Assembly (NCBI GenBank): GCA_035627615.1
Contig: DASPLL010000086.1
Location: 62,001 to 126,000, forward strand
Reading direction: 5' to 3'
Length of the DNA stretch: 64,000 bases
Source of the DNA: BRH-c25 sp035627615
Lineage (GTDB): Bacteria > Bacillota > Clostridia > Lutisporales > Lutisporaceae
Shown: positions 37,723 through 45,515 of the stretch, piece after piece
How the letters are laid out: every line of letters begins with the position of its first letter
Position numbering within the stretch: the stretch's first letter is position 1
Notes under the pieces: model-generated
What the model was told of the DNA's origin: nothing
Databases searched by the model: none
What the model saw: only the letters and a program-made list of their open reading frames with translations
Program-made: the position numbers and the translations under genes

Positions 37723-37739
37723 AAATAAGCCTGCGAGGA
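37467..37739 (+). repeat. 273-bp direct repeat, copy 1 (3' end of ABC exporter)
   Basis: Nearly identical to 41793-42065; only a few single-base differences (for example GTGCTTACC versus GTGTTTACC and AGCAAT versus AGTAAT). This is the copy inside the intact gene. Behind it the terminator hairpin is degraded. Confidence 0.92.
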
Positions 37740-37800
37740 CGTGGGCTTGCTAAGGATATCTAAGGGCCAATATCAGATTGATAGTGGTCCTTTCTTAATA

Positions 37801-37833
37801 CTCTATAATTTCTCCATAACTAATTCCTGTACT
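37801..37833 (+). promoter_or_regulatory. Tandem 11-bp operator promoter, site a
   Basis: CTCTATAATTT (37801-37811) and CTCCATAACTA (37812-37822), 5-bp spacer, -10-like TGTACT (37828-37833). Lies 240 bp upstream of arsR. Weakest -10 of the nine. Confidence 0.6.
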
Positions 37834-38008
37834 AAGGTCACGCATAAATCTATCATTATCCCTGTTGAAAATAATAAAACTCTTTCAGGTGAGGTAGAGG
37901 CCCATCTGAATTCCTAGATTATACACAATTTCATCTTTATGTTAATATTATGTTATATATAGACTATAATGAATATAATTGTCTTTTGTTTTACTTCGTG
38001 CTTTATTA

Positions 38009-38037
38009 TTGACAATATTATAGCATTGACATATATT
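38009..38037 (+). promoter_or_regulatory. Sigma-A promoter of arsR
   Basis: TTGACA (38009-38014), 17 bp, TATATT (38032-38037). A second TTGACA lies at 38026. Downstream TATATAGATAATTATCGATA is a plausible ArsR operator by position. Confidence 0.6.
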
Positions 38038-38073
38038 ATATATAGATAATTATCGATATAAGGGTGTGATAAT

Positions 38074-38397
38074 GTGACGAATAATTATGATGAAGGCGCA
38101 AAAATTATTAAAGCGCTTTCCGACCCTAATAGACTAAAAATAATTGACATTTTGTCTTGCGAAGAAAAGTGTGCCTGTGATATATTACAGCACCTTGACT
38201 TGACTCAACCTACACTCTCACATCATATGAAGGTATTAATAGAATGTGAAATTGTGGAGTTTAGGAAAGATGGATTATGGACTTTTTATTCGCTACATAG
38301 AACAAATTGTAATAAACTGATTCTATTTCTTATGAATCTTATAACAGATACTGATAAGTGTATCTGCAAAGATAATCCTAAAAATGAATGTAAATGA
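38074..38397 (+). CDS. arsR: ArsR-family arsenite-responsive repressor
   Basis: 107 aa winged helix (KIIKALSDPNRLKIIDILS; LTQPTLSHHMKVLIECEIV). The As(III)-binding cysteines lie in EEKCACDIL at the start of the recognition region, as in classical ArsR; extra cysteines sit in the C-terminal tail (DKCICKDNPKNEC). GTG start at 38074, because the ATG two bases upstream is followed at once by a stop. First gene of arsRDA. Confidence 0.92.
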   Translation: MTNNYDEGAKIIKALSDPNRLKIIDILSCEEKCACDILQHLDLTQPTLSHHMKVLIECEIVEFRKDGLWTFYSLHRTNCNKLILFLMNLITDTDKCICKDNPKNECK

Positions 38398-38411
38398 AGG
38401 AGTGTATTGCC

Positions 38412-38777
38412 ATGAAGAGGATGATAATTTTTGAACCGGCTATGTGCTGCTCTACAGGTGTCTGTGGTCCATCCGTAGACCCTGAATTGCTGAGAATTTC
38501 TACGGTGGTGTTTAACTTGAAGAAAAATGGGGTAATAGTAGAAAGGTATAACTTATCAAGCAATCCCCAAATTTTTGTTAGGTACAAAGAAATAAATAAA
38601 ATGTTGAATACTAATGGGATAGATGTACTTCCGGTAACAATGGTTGATGGTAATGTAGTTAAAATCAAGGCTTATCCGACTAACGACGAGATCTGCAAGT
38701 TTTTAGGAGTTGACGAAAGATATTTAAAGGGTGCTGTTACAAGAACAACTATGGGATGTAGCAGCAGTTGCGGCTGA
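38412..38777 (+). CDS. arsD: Arsenite metallochaperone
   Basis: 121 aa. MIIFEPAMCCSTGVCGPSVD carries the Cys12-Cys13-Cys18 arsenite site of ArsD. A C-terminal CSSSCG adds another Cys pair. Hands As(III)/Sb(III) to ArsA. Start ATG at 38412 with AAGGAG upstream. Confidence 0.93.
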   Translation: MKRMIIFEPAMCCSTGVCGPSVDPELLRISTVVFNLKKNGVIVERYNLSSNPQIFVRYKEINKMLNTNGIDVLPVTMVDGNVVKIKAYPTNDEICKFLGVDERYLKGAVTRTTMGCSSSCG

Positions 38778-38801
38778 AAATAGAAAAAGGAGGATCAAGG
38801 A

Positions 38802-40547
38802 TTGATCAAAAATTATAACATATCAGAGATAAACTTAACCAAGTACTTGTTTTTTACTGGTAAAGGCGGAGTAGGCAAGACTTCGGCAGCATGCGCTACT
38901 GCAGTACTTTTGGCTGACTCAGGCAAAAGAATAATGCTTATAAGCACCGATCCGGCTTCTAATCTCCAGGATGTTTTCAATACTGAATTAAATAATAAAG
39001 GGATTGCAATAATAGGAGTTCCTAATTTAGTAGTTGCAAACTTCGATCCGGAGGAAGCAGCTGCCGAGTATAGGGAAAGCGTAATAGGTCCCTACCGTGG
39101 TAAACTACCCGATGTAGTTTTAAAGAATATGGAGGAACAGCTGTCTGGTTCATGTACCGTTGAAATTGCAGCCTTTAATGAATTCTCAAACTTTATAACT
39201 GATGAAAAAGCAGCAATAGAGTATGACCATATAATATTTGATACAGCACCGACGGGGCATACCTTACGAATGCTTCAGCTTCCATCAGCCTGGACTAACT
39301 TCATCAACGAAAACACCCATGGTGCATCCTGCCTGGGACAGCTTTCAGGATTGGAAAGCAAAAAAGAAGTCTATAAAAATGCAGTTAATAATTTAGCTGA
39401 CAAGGAAAAGACTACACTTATTCTTGTAGCCCGTCCTGAGCCAGCTCCACTGAAAGAGGCAGAAAGAGCATCCAAGGAACTTCGGGATATAGGTGTAAAC
39501 AATCAAGTTCTATTGATTAATGGTATCCTTGAGGAGCATGATGACTATCTTTCCGATGCGATATATGAAAAACAGCAGAATGCATTAAAGGATATGCCTG
39601 AGGCTCTTAGGAAAATCGAAACTTTCAAGATACCATTGAGACCATATAATGTGACAGGGATAGAAAATGTAAGAGCCTTCTTAAATAGTAACAATATAAA
39701 ATCTATTGATGAAAAACTGGATGTAAGTAATATACCAAAACTTAAAAATGTAATTGAAGATTTATATATCAGTGGTAAAAAGGTAATATTTACAATGGGC
39801 AAAGGGGGAGTAGGCAAGACTACAATTGCTGCAGCTGTTGCAATAGGCTTGGCTAAGAAGGGCAAAAAGGTGCATTTGACAACTACAGATCCGGCTGCTC
39901 ATTTGAAGTTTGTATTGGATGAAAGCTATGGTATTACCTTGAGTAATATTGATGAGAAAGAAGAGCTTGAAAGGTATAAAGAGCAAGTGTTAAGCAAAGC
40001 AAAAGAAACTATGAGTGATGATGACATTGCTTATGTTGAAGAAGACTTAAGGTCTCCCTGCACCCAAGAAATTGCAGTATTCAGGGCTTTTGCAGAAATA
40101 GTCGAAAGGTCAGAAAAAGAAGTTGTAGTAATAGATACGGCACCAACCGGACATACGCTGCTGCTTTTGGATTCAACACAAAGCTACAATAAAGAAATTC
40201 AGCGCTCTCAAGGAGATATTCCTGAGTCCGCTAAGAAGCTTTTGCCTAAATTGAGAGATGAAAAGGATACAGAAGTCATTATTGTAACTCTGGCTGAAAC
40301 AACTCCGGTTCATGAAGCAATGAGACTCCAAAACGACTTGGACAGAGCCGGTATTCATTGTAAATGGTGGGTCACTAATACAAGCTTATATGCAGCTGAT
40401 ACCACCAATGCTATTTTGAAAGCAAAAGCAAGCAATGAAGTTCAGTGGATTAACAAAGTAAATGAAATATCCAAAGGTAATTTTGCAGTAATAGAGTGGA
40501 AGGCTGAAGAAGTAAAAGGCGAGAAACTCCTAGACCTAATAAATTAG
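38802..40547 (+). CDS. arsA: Arsenite-translocating ATPase, two-domain
   Basis: 581 aa, two ArsA halves joined by a linker. Each half has a P-loop (FTGKGGVGKTSAACA; FTMGKGGVGKTTIAAA), a DTAPTGHT switch and Cys residues of the metalloid site (SGSCTVEIAAF, RSPCTQEIAVF). Normally drives an ArsB or Acr3 permease, but no such gene is in the window. TTG start at 38802 after AAAGGAGG. Confidence 0.94.
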   Translation: MIKNYNISEINLTKYLFFTGKGGVGKTSAACATAVLLADSGKRIMLISTDPASNLQDVFNTELNNKGIAIIGVPNLVVANFDPEEAAAEYRESVIGPYRGKLPDVVLKNMEEQLSGSCTVEIAAFNEFSNFITDEKAAIEYDHIIFDTAPTGHTLRMLQLPSAWTNFINENTHGASCLGQLSGLESKKEVYKNAVNNLADKEKTTLILVARPEPAPLKEAERASKELRDIGVNNQVLLINGILEEHDDYLSDAIYEKQQNALKDMPEALRKIETFKIPLRPYNVTGIENVRAFLNSNNIKSIDEKLDVSNIPKLKNVIEDLYISGKKVIFTMGKGGVGKTTIAAAVAIGLAKKGKKVHLTTTDPAAHLKFVLDESYGITLSNIDEKEELERYKEQVLSKAKETMSDDDIAYVEEDLRSPCTQEIAVFRAFAEIVERSEKEVVVIDTAPTGHTLLLLDSTQSYNKEIQRSQGDIPESAKKLLPKLRDEKDTEVIIVTLAETTPVHEAMRLQNDLDRAGIHCKWWVTNTSLYAADTTNAILKAKASNEVQWINKVNEISKGNFAVIEWKAEEVKGEKLLDLIN

Positions 40548-40552
40548 AGTAT

Positions 40553-40595
40553 AATTCCACTACAAATCACTTCATTGTTGCTTTGTAGTGGAATT
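40553..40595 (+). terminator. Hairpin after arsA
   Basis: 14-bp stem AATTCCACTACAAA / TTTGTAGTGGAATT. No T-run follows, so it may stabilise mRNA or terminate weakly. Confidence 0.55.
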
Positions 40596-40626
40596 ACTAA
40601 TAATATTATTGAGGAGTAGATAAATC

Positions 40627-41007
40627 ATGGATTCTATTATTCATCTTTCTCCCCGGGAAGCGTTTGAATACCTCAAAAATGATACTGCAATTCTAGACAT
40701 CAGACCGGAATATGAAACCAGCTACAGGGTCTTGGATGTCCCTAACGCCTTTTTTCTTCCGTACAATTCCTATCAGGATAACTTAGATAAAATACCTAAG
40801 GATATCCGCCTTGTTGTTGTGGACAGTGTAGGTAACCGAAGCACCGAGGTAGCACGCTATTTAATTGAACAGGGTTATCCGCAGGTTGTATGCCTGGCGG
40901 GCGGGATTGTGGCGTGGGATCATGTGGGGCTGCCAATTAAAAAGGACGTGGGTTATGAGATGGTAGGCGGATGTGCTTGCAGACTCCATCCTCAAAAGGA
41001 CGGATAG
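40627..41007 (+). CDS. Rhodanese-like protein lacking the catalytic cysteine
   Basis: 126 aa rhodanese fold: AILDIRPEYETSYRVLDVPN, EVARYLIEQGY and VVCLAGGIVAWDHVGLPI. The active-site loop reads VVDSVGNRS where a Cys is expected before GNRS, so sulfur transfer by the normal route is unlikely. A C-terminal GGCACRLHP adds two cysteines. It follows arsA in the island. Confidence 0.8.
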   Translation: MDSIIHLSPREAFEYLKNDTAILDIRPEYETSYRVLDVPNAFFLPYNSYQDNLDKIPKDIRLVVVDSVGNRSTEVARYLIEQGYPQVVCLAGGIVAWDHVGLPIKKDVGYEMVGGCACRLHPQKDG

Positions 41008-41205
41008 AAGTTTACTGATCGAGTAGGCAGCTTTTCTTAATAAAGCTGTAGCTGTCAATAAACTGATAATCCATACTTGAACCTTCAATGTGAATATAAG
41101 CAGAGTATGGAACTTTTCTGGGAAAAATGTACTATCTACAAATTTGTTCTGTTATCTGGGGTCATGTGACTATAATTATTTAAAAGTCTATGGGAGGCTG
41201 CTATA

Positions 41206-41551
41206 ATGATAGAAAAGGCAAGAGTTATGGAGATTAATGAGCATGCAGCCCATGTATATATAAAAGACCTGGTGCATGCGGTGTCGATTGTGTAAACTGC
41301 AAAGGAGCTTGTTTTCCGACAAATGTATATGTGAATGCTGATAATACAGTTGGTGCAAAGCCCGGAGATCAAGTTGAATCTGTTGAGTTTGTAGAGTTAT
41401 TTGAAGAAGTTGAAGAGAAGTTTTATGAAGATCAGAATACAAACAAAGAAATTGTAGTTTTATACGGGTGCCACGGGGATGGTTCTGCTGTCAGAAGTAC
41501 TGACATCAGAAGAACGAAATCGCTAACGCAATGGCTTATCATCAACAACTA
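41206..41551 (+). pseudogene. Frameshifted RseC/MucC-family gene fragment
   Basis: The frame from ATG 41206 (ribosome binding site GGGAGG) reads MIEKARVMEINEHAAHVYIK and stops at 41295. The continuation is in another frame: GACGVDCVNCKGACF, then VNADNTVGAKPGDQVE, the Cys cluster and beta-barrel of RseC (SoxR-reducing/Rnf-linked) proteins. A one-base loss near 41268-41272 explains the break. The expected membrane helices are missing, so it is also truncated at the 3' end. Confidence 0.65.
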
Positions 41552-41567
41552 GGAAGACAAAAAAATG

Positions 41568-41639
41568 GAAAAAGTATGACCTTTTGTGGTATTGTTAAAT
41601 CGCCAAATAAAACAATCCAGAAAGGAATCATACTTTTTC
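41568..41639. repeat. 72-bp imperfect palindrome
   Basis: Arms AAAAAGTATGA / TCATACTTTTT with inner CCTTT/AAAGG and ATTGTT/AACAAT. A mini inverted-repeat insertion or the end of a lost element, inside the scarred part of the island. Confidence 0.55.
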
Positions 41640-41792
41640 GCTTTTGTGATTATAGCACATACCAAGATACAAATACATAAATTTTTAAAAACAGCCAGGC
41701 CGCCTCCTACCTTCTGATTAGTGGATCTATATATTAAAACATAGAAATCAGGAGGTAACAGCATGAAGGATTATGGATTTATGGATTTAATC

Positions 41793-42065
41793 TGATGAAG
41801 CCACCTCCTCCCTGGACAACCAGAGCGAGAAAATAGTGCAGCAGTCTCTCGAAAACCTGTCCAGCAACAGGACAACCTTTGTGATAGCCCATAGGCTTTC
41901 AACCATCAAGAGAGCAAAGACGATACTGGTGTTTACCGACAATGGAATAGAGGAAAAGGGAAGCCATGAGGAGCTTATATGCAGTAATGGGATATATGCA
42001 TCGCTGTATAATGCGCAATTTGAAGATTTTGAAGAAATAAAGGTATAAAAAAAAGCCTGCGAGGG
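41793..42065 (+). repeat. 273-bp direct repeat, copy 2 (orphan 3' end of ABC exporter)
   Basis: Repeats codons for the end of the ATPase domain (from DEATSSLDNQSEK to the stop at 42048). It is fused to an unrelated gene start, ATG 41763 with AGGAGG, reading MKDYGFMDLI before a stop. Probably not translated as a functional protein. Confidence 0.9.
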
Positions 42066-42078
42066 GCGCAGGCTTTTT
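42050..42078 (+). terminator. Intact terminator behind repeat copy 2
   Basis: 12-bp stem AAAAAGCCTGCG / CGCAGGCTTTTT, the presumed ancestral terminator of the ABC exporter gene. Confidence 0.88.
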
Positions 42079-42215
42079 AGAGAGGGTTTTTAAAATCAGT
42101 ATTAGCTTTCTATGAGCACATTATAGCAGTCAATTGTGCAGATTTTATGAAGAAAAAGAAAAATCTCCGGATATTAATAGGAACTGTGTTGGCTGGATAT
42201 CAGGTCCTTTTCACG

Positions 42216-42248
42216 CTCCATAATATCTCCATAACTATTTTCTATACT
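42216..42248 (+). promoter_or_regulatory. Tandem 11-bp operator promoter, site b (larE)
   Basis: CTCCATAATAT and CTCCATAACTA in tandem (42216-42237), 5-bp spacer, -10 TATACT (42243-42248). 27 bp before the larE start codon. Confidence 0.8.
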
Positions 42249-42274
42249 GAAGAAAATACATAAATGGAGGAAAT

Positions 42275-43108
42275 ATGAAAGAGCAATTACAAAATAAACT
42301 GGAGAATCTAAGAAAAATAATCAGAAGTACAGATGGAGCAGTAGTTGCATTCTCCGGAGGAGTGGACAGTACCTTTCTTTTGAAGGTCGCCGCAGAAGTG
42401 CTTGGAGAAGATGTTATTGCCGTAACGGCAAATTCAGAAACTTATCCCAAAAGAGAACTGGAGGAGAGTAAGCTATTTGCCAAAGCCCAAGGAATAAAAC
42501 ATATTGTAATTGAAACTCTTGAGCTGGAAATAGCAGGCTTTGCAGATAATCCGCCGGATAGATGCTTTTACTGCAAGCATGAGCTGTTTTCCAAGCTTAC
42601 GGATATTGCAAAGAATAACGGCATGAAGTATGTTCTTGATGGATCTAATTACGATGACAGGAATGACCACAGGCCGGGAATGCGTGCTGCCAAGCAGCTA
42701 GGAGTGGTTAGCCCGTTGAAGCAGGCAGAAATGACAAAGGAAGACATACGTGAGTTGTCCAGAGAATTTGGGTTAAGCACTTGGAACAAGCCTTCCTTTG
42801 CATGCTTATCATCAAGATTTCCATATGGGACCAGAATCACACCAGAAAAGCTTGTAGTGATCGGTGAAGCAGAAGATTTTATCAGGGACTTGGGCTTTCA
42901 CGAACTAAGGGTCCGACATCATGGCACTATAGCGAGAATTGAAGTTGGTAAGGCTGACTTAGGGCGGATTGTAGCTTTTGCAGATGAAATAACTGCTAAG
43001 CTTAAATCACTGGGCTTTTTATATGTGACATTAGAGCTGTCTGGCTATAAGTCTGGAAGTATGAACTATATATTAACAGAGGAAGAAAAAAGTATAGAGA
43101 ACATATAG
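42275..43108 (+). CDS. larE: ATP-dependent sulfur transferase LarE, [4Fe-4S]-type
   Basis: 277 aa PP-loop enzyme of the LarE family, which inserts sulfur into the lactate racemase nickel-pincer cofactor. PP-loop AFSGGVDSTFL. Three cysteines, in DRCFYCKHE and FACLSSRFPYG, match the LarE class that binds a [4Fe-4S] cluster rather than sacrificing one Cys. No larA/larB/larC is nearby, so it may serve another sulfur-transfer task. Carries its own site b promoter, placing it in the proposed metal regulon. Confidence 0.88.
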   Translation: MKEQLQNKLENLRKIIRSTDGAVVAFSGGVDSTFLLKVAAEVLGEDVIAVTANSETYPKRELEESKLFAKAQGIKHIVIETLELEIAGFADNPPDRCFYCKHELFSKLTDIAKNNGMKYVLDGSNYDDRNDHRPGMRAAKQLGVVSPLKQAEMTKEDIRELSREFGLSTWNKPSFACLSSRFPYGTRITPEKLVVIGEAEDFIRDLGFHELRVRHHGTIARIEVGKADLGRIVAFADEITAKLKSLGFLYVTLELSGYKSGSMNYILTEEEKSIENI

Positions 43109-43161
43109 TATTACATAAACAAAAGCTGCTAAAATAAAGCAGCTTTTGTTTATGTAATACT
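43107..43161. terminator. Bidirectional terminator, 24-bp perfect stem
   Basis: Arms 43107-43130 and 43138-43161 are perfect reverse complements with core ACAAAAGCTGCT / AGCAGCTTTTGT. Shared by larE and the convergent E1 gene. Confidence 0.9.
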
Positions 43162-44570
43162 TATTGATTTTTGCATATAAACTCATAGTTTTTTGGTGTT
43201 CTAATTGTAGGATTAGTGCCGCACAACTCACAATTGACCGCTTTATCAATATCCAACAAGGTGAAATCAGTTTTCATTGCATCGAACATAAGTATTTTAT
43301 TAACCAGCGGAACTCCGATACCTGTCAAATACTTAATCGCTTCTATTGCTTGAAGCATTCCCATAATACCGGGTACAGCACCTAATACTCCTGTTTCGGA
43401 ACACGAGGGTACCGGACTGTTATCTTCAGCTTCAGGAAAAATACATCGGTAGCACGGACTCCTACCTGGGAGTATCGTTGTTACAAGACCGTCAAAACGT
43501 AGAACTCCTGCTTCGAGTAAAGGTTTTTTTAAGAAATAGCACATGTCATTAAGCAGGTAACGGTTGGGCAAATTGTCTAGCCCATCAATTACTATATCGT
43601 AATCTGAAATAAGCGCTTCTGCATTTTCTATAGAAAATCTCTGTTCATATGTGCAAAGCTCAATATCAGGATTGAGTGTTCTCAGAAACCTCTCTGCTGA
43701 CCTGACTTTAGCCATGCCGATAGTGTCGGCGGAGTGTAGTATTTGTCTGTTGAGATTACTGATTTCTACGGTATCAAAGTCTATTAGTCCCAGTTTTCCT
43801 ATCCCCGACATAACTAGAGCATAAGCAGCAGGAGAGCCTAGTCCTCCGCTGCCTACAATCAGAATCCTTGCTCTGCTAAGTTCTTCTCTTGCACTTTCAA
43901 GATTTATAGAGTATTCCGGTTTTTCATTATTAGCTTGGCTACATGCAAAGGTATAGGTCGACAAATTATAATGCAATGCTTGCTCGCTGACGCTGCCGAT
44001 ATCCAACAATACCTTCACTGTTTCAATAGCGGTAAGAGTGCAGTTAAAACCAAGATATGCGTTACCAAACAATGTGCAAACCGAACATTCTTTATAGTCG
44101 GCATATAAGCTATTTATATCATCAATAACCTGACCAACACTTTCTCTTGCGCGGACAGTTTTTATATACCCATAGCCACCAGCAACTGCTGTGAATATAA
44201 GAGGAATATTTGCAATATTAATTTCCGGATTTGATATTGCCTTTTCATAAAACATTATTGTGACATTATAATCAACAGAAAGGTCAAGTTTCTGATTGCC
44301 TGAGATATCAATTATTCGAAGCTGCAAATCAGGATTAAGTCCTCGTGCATTTTGCGTTATAAGTTCAATTCCATCGATATTCGCAGCATAACAATCTATT
44401 TTGCCTATACCCATAGCTGAAAGATAATAAAGCAGAACTGCACAGTTTGAAATACCTTCGCAGCATACCAGGATAGATGAGTCAAGCAGCTTTTTTTGTC
44501 CTGGACCACCTATTTCCGGTATTATAATATGCCGCATATATCTTTGGATCTGTTCTCTTTCCAGTATCAA
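43161..44570 (-). CDS. Tandem E1-like protein: degenerate ThiF domain fused to MoeB/ThiF domain
   Basis: About 469 aa. The N-terminal half (RYMRHIIIPEIGGPGQKKLL) keeps the fold but has SILVCCEGISNCAVLL in place of the GxGGLG loop, so it is inactive. The C-terminal half is complete: LIVGSGGLGSPAAYAL, ISNLNRQIL, VIDGLDNLPNRY, zinc pairs in SPCYRCIFP and NCELCGTNP, and catalytic Cys in PSCSETGVLG. An inactive-active pair in one chain recalls eukaryotic heterodimeric E1s. I favour TTG at 44570 (GGGGG 7 bp upstream, normal MoeB start). An ATG at 44606, overlapping the IscU-like stop, is possible. Confidence 0.82.
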   Translation of the reverse strand: MILEREQIQRYMRHIIIPEIGGPGQKKLLDSSILVCCEGISNCAVLLYYLSAMGIGKIDCYAANIDGIELITQNARGLNPDLQLRIIDISGNQKLDLSVDYNVTIMFYEKAISNPEINIANIPLIFTAVAGGYGYIKTVRARESVGQVIDDINSLYADYKECSVCTLFGNAYLGFNCTLTAIETVKVLLDIGSVSEQALHYNLSTYTFACSQANNEKPEYSINLESAREELSRARILIVGSGGLGSPAAYALVMSGIGKLGLIDFDTVEISNLNRQILHSADTIGMAKVRSAERFLRTLNPDIELCTYEQRFSIENAEALISDYDIVIDGLDNLPNRYLLNDMCYFLKKPLLEAGVLRFDGLVTTILPGRSPCYRCIFPEAEDNSPVPSCSETGVLGAVPGIMGMLQAIEAIKYLTGIGVPLVNKILMFDAMKTDFTLLDIDKAVNCELCGTNPTIRTPKNYEFICKNQ

Positions 44571-44593
44571 ATCAATACCCCCAAAAAACTTAG

Positions 44594-44965
44594 TTATTCT
44601 TTCCATCTCATTTGATAGTCTTTAACGGCATTATGCAGCGCAGTGGCTGCTGTATTTGAACATAATAGCTTTTGCTGAGGCAATCCTCCTAAAGCCGATG
44701 CTACATCATCGTTTGATATTCTCATAGCTTCCGCCAGGGTTTTACCAAGGGCAAGCTGTGTCAACATACTGCCTGAAGCTATAGCAGCGCCACAGCCGAA
44801 TACCTTTAGCTTAATATCAGAGATTATACCATTTTTTACTTTAATATATACTGTAATCTTATCACCGTCAGAAGCATTTCCTGTTTGTCCAATACCATCA
44901 GGGAATTCTAATACACCAATATTTCGAGGATTAGATAGATGATCCAACACTATATCGTTATACAT
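44594..44965 (-). CDS. IscU/NifU-like scaffold with altered first cysteine
   Basis: 123 aa. The IscU fold is clear (HLSNPRNIGVLE, VFGCGAAIASGSMLTQLALG, LLCSNTAATALHNAV), so the second and third cluster cysteines are present. The first is replaced: the usual GNPxCGD loop reads GNASDGD. With only two of three ligands, ordinary [2Fe-2S] assembly is doubtful. Co-directional with and overlapping or adjoining the tandem E1, suggesting a sulfur-mobilising pair. No IscS in the window. Confidence 0.85.
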   Translation of the reverse strand: MYNDIVLDHLSNPRNIGVLEFPDGIGQTGNASDGDKITVYIKVKNGIISDIKLKVFGCGAAIASGSMLTQLALGKTLAEAMRISNDDVASALGGLPQQKLLCSNTAATALHNAVKDYQMRWKE

Positions 44966-45120
44966 AAAAACCTCCTATAGTACTGATTTGAATTTGTTGG
45001 ATTTAACTTATGCAGGTTCTTAACTATTCAACTCAATGCAGCGTGCAGTATTATTCAGATTAATATAATATAAATCAACATACTTTGCAATAATAAGATT
45101 ATTAAACAGGAGGTGATTTG

Positions 45121-45462
45121 ATGGATATTTTAAAAGACAATAATCATATGCAGAATTGTATAGTTTCATGCGTGGCCTGCATGCAGGCCTGCGAGGAATG
45201 CCTTATGGCCTGCTATAAGGAGCCGGACTTGAATGCAAGGGTGAAATGTGTGAGTATGCTTCGGGATTGTGCTGATATCTGTATATTGGCAGCACAATAT
45301 ATGTCTAGGAACAGCCCTCATAGCAAGACAATATGTAAAATGTGCGCCGAGTTATGTGATATGTGTGCAGCTGATTGTGAAACCTTCAAGGATGATCATT
45401 GTAAAAGGTGTGCCGATGTCTGCAGGGCATGTGCGGATGAATGCCGCAAAATGGCACAATAG
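45121..45462 (+). CDS. Four-helix-bundle copper-storage protein (Csp-like)
   Basis: 113 aa with roughly 20 cysteines spaced along four predicted helices: CIVSCVACMQACEECLMAC, CVSMLRDCADICILA, CKMCAELCDMCAADCETF and CKRCADVCRACADECRKM. This is the pattern of Csp copper-storage proteins, which line the bundle with Cu(I)-thiolates. No signal peptide, so cytosolic (Csp3-like). Start ATG at 45121 after AGGAGGTGAT. Upstream lacks the 11-bp operator; the NhaC gene follows 53 bp downstream. Confidence 0.92.
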   Translation: MDILKDNNHMQNCIVSCVACMQACEECLMACYKEPDLNARVKCVSMLRDCADICILAAQYMSRNSPHSKTICKMCAELCDMCAADCETFKDDHCKRCADVCRACADECRKMAQ

Positions 45463-45515
45463 ACGAGTATAGGGGATAGTGCTACTACCTCCTATCTTAT
45501 TCAGGAGGGATAATA

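Noticed and set aside
41836..42048. 70-aa ABC transporter protein
   Set aside because: It is only the duplicated 3' end of the exporter; no Walker A and no ribosome binding site, so not annotated as a gene.
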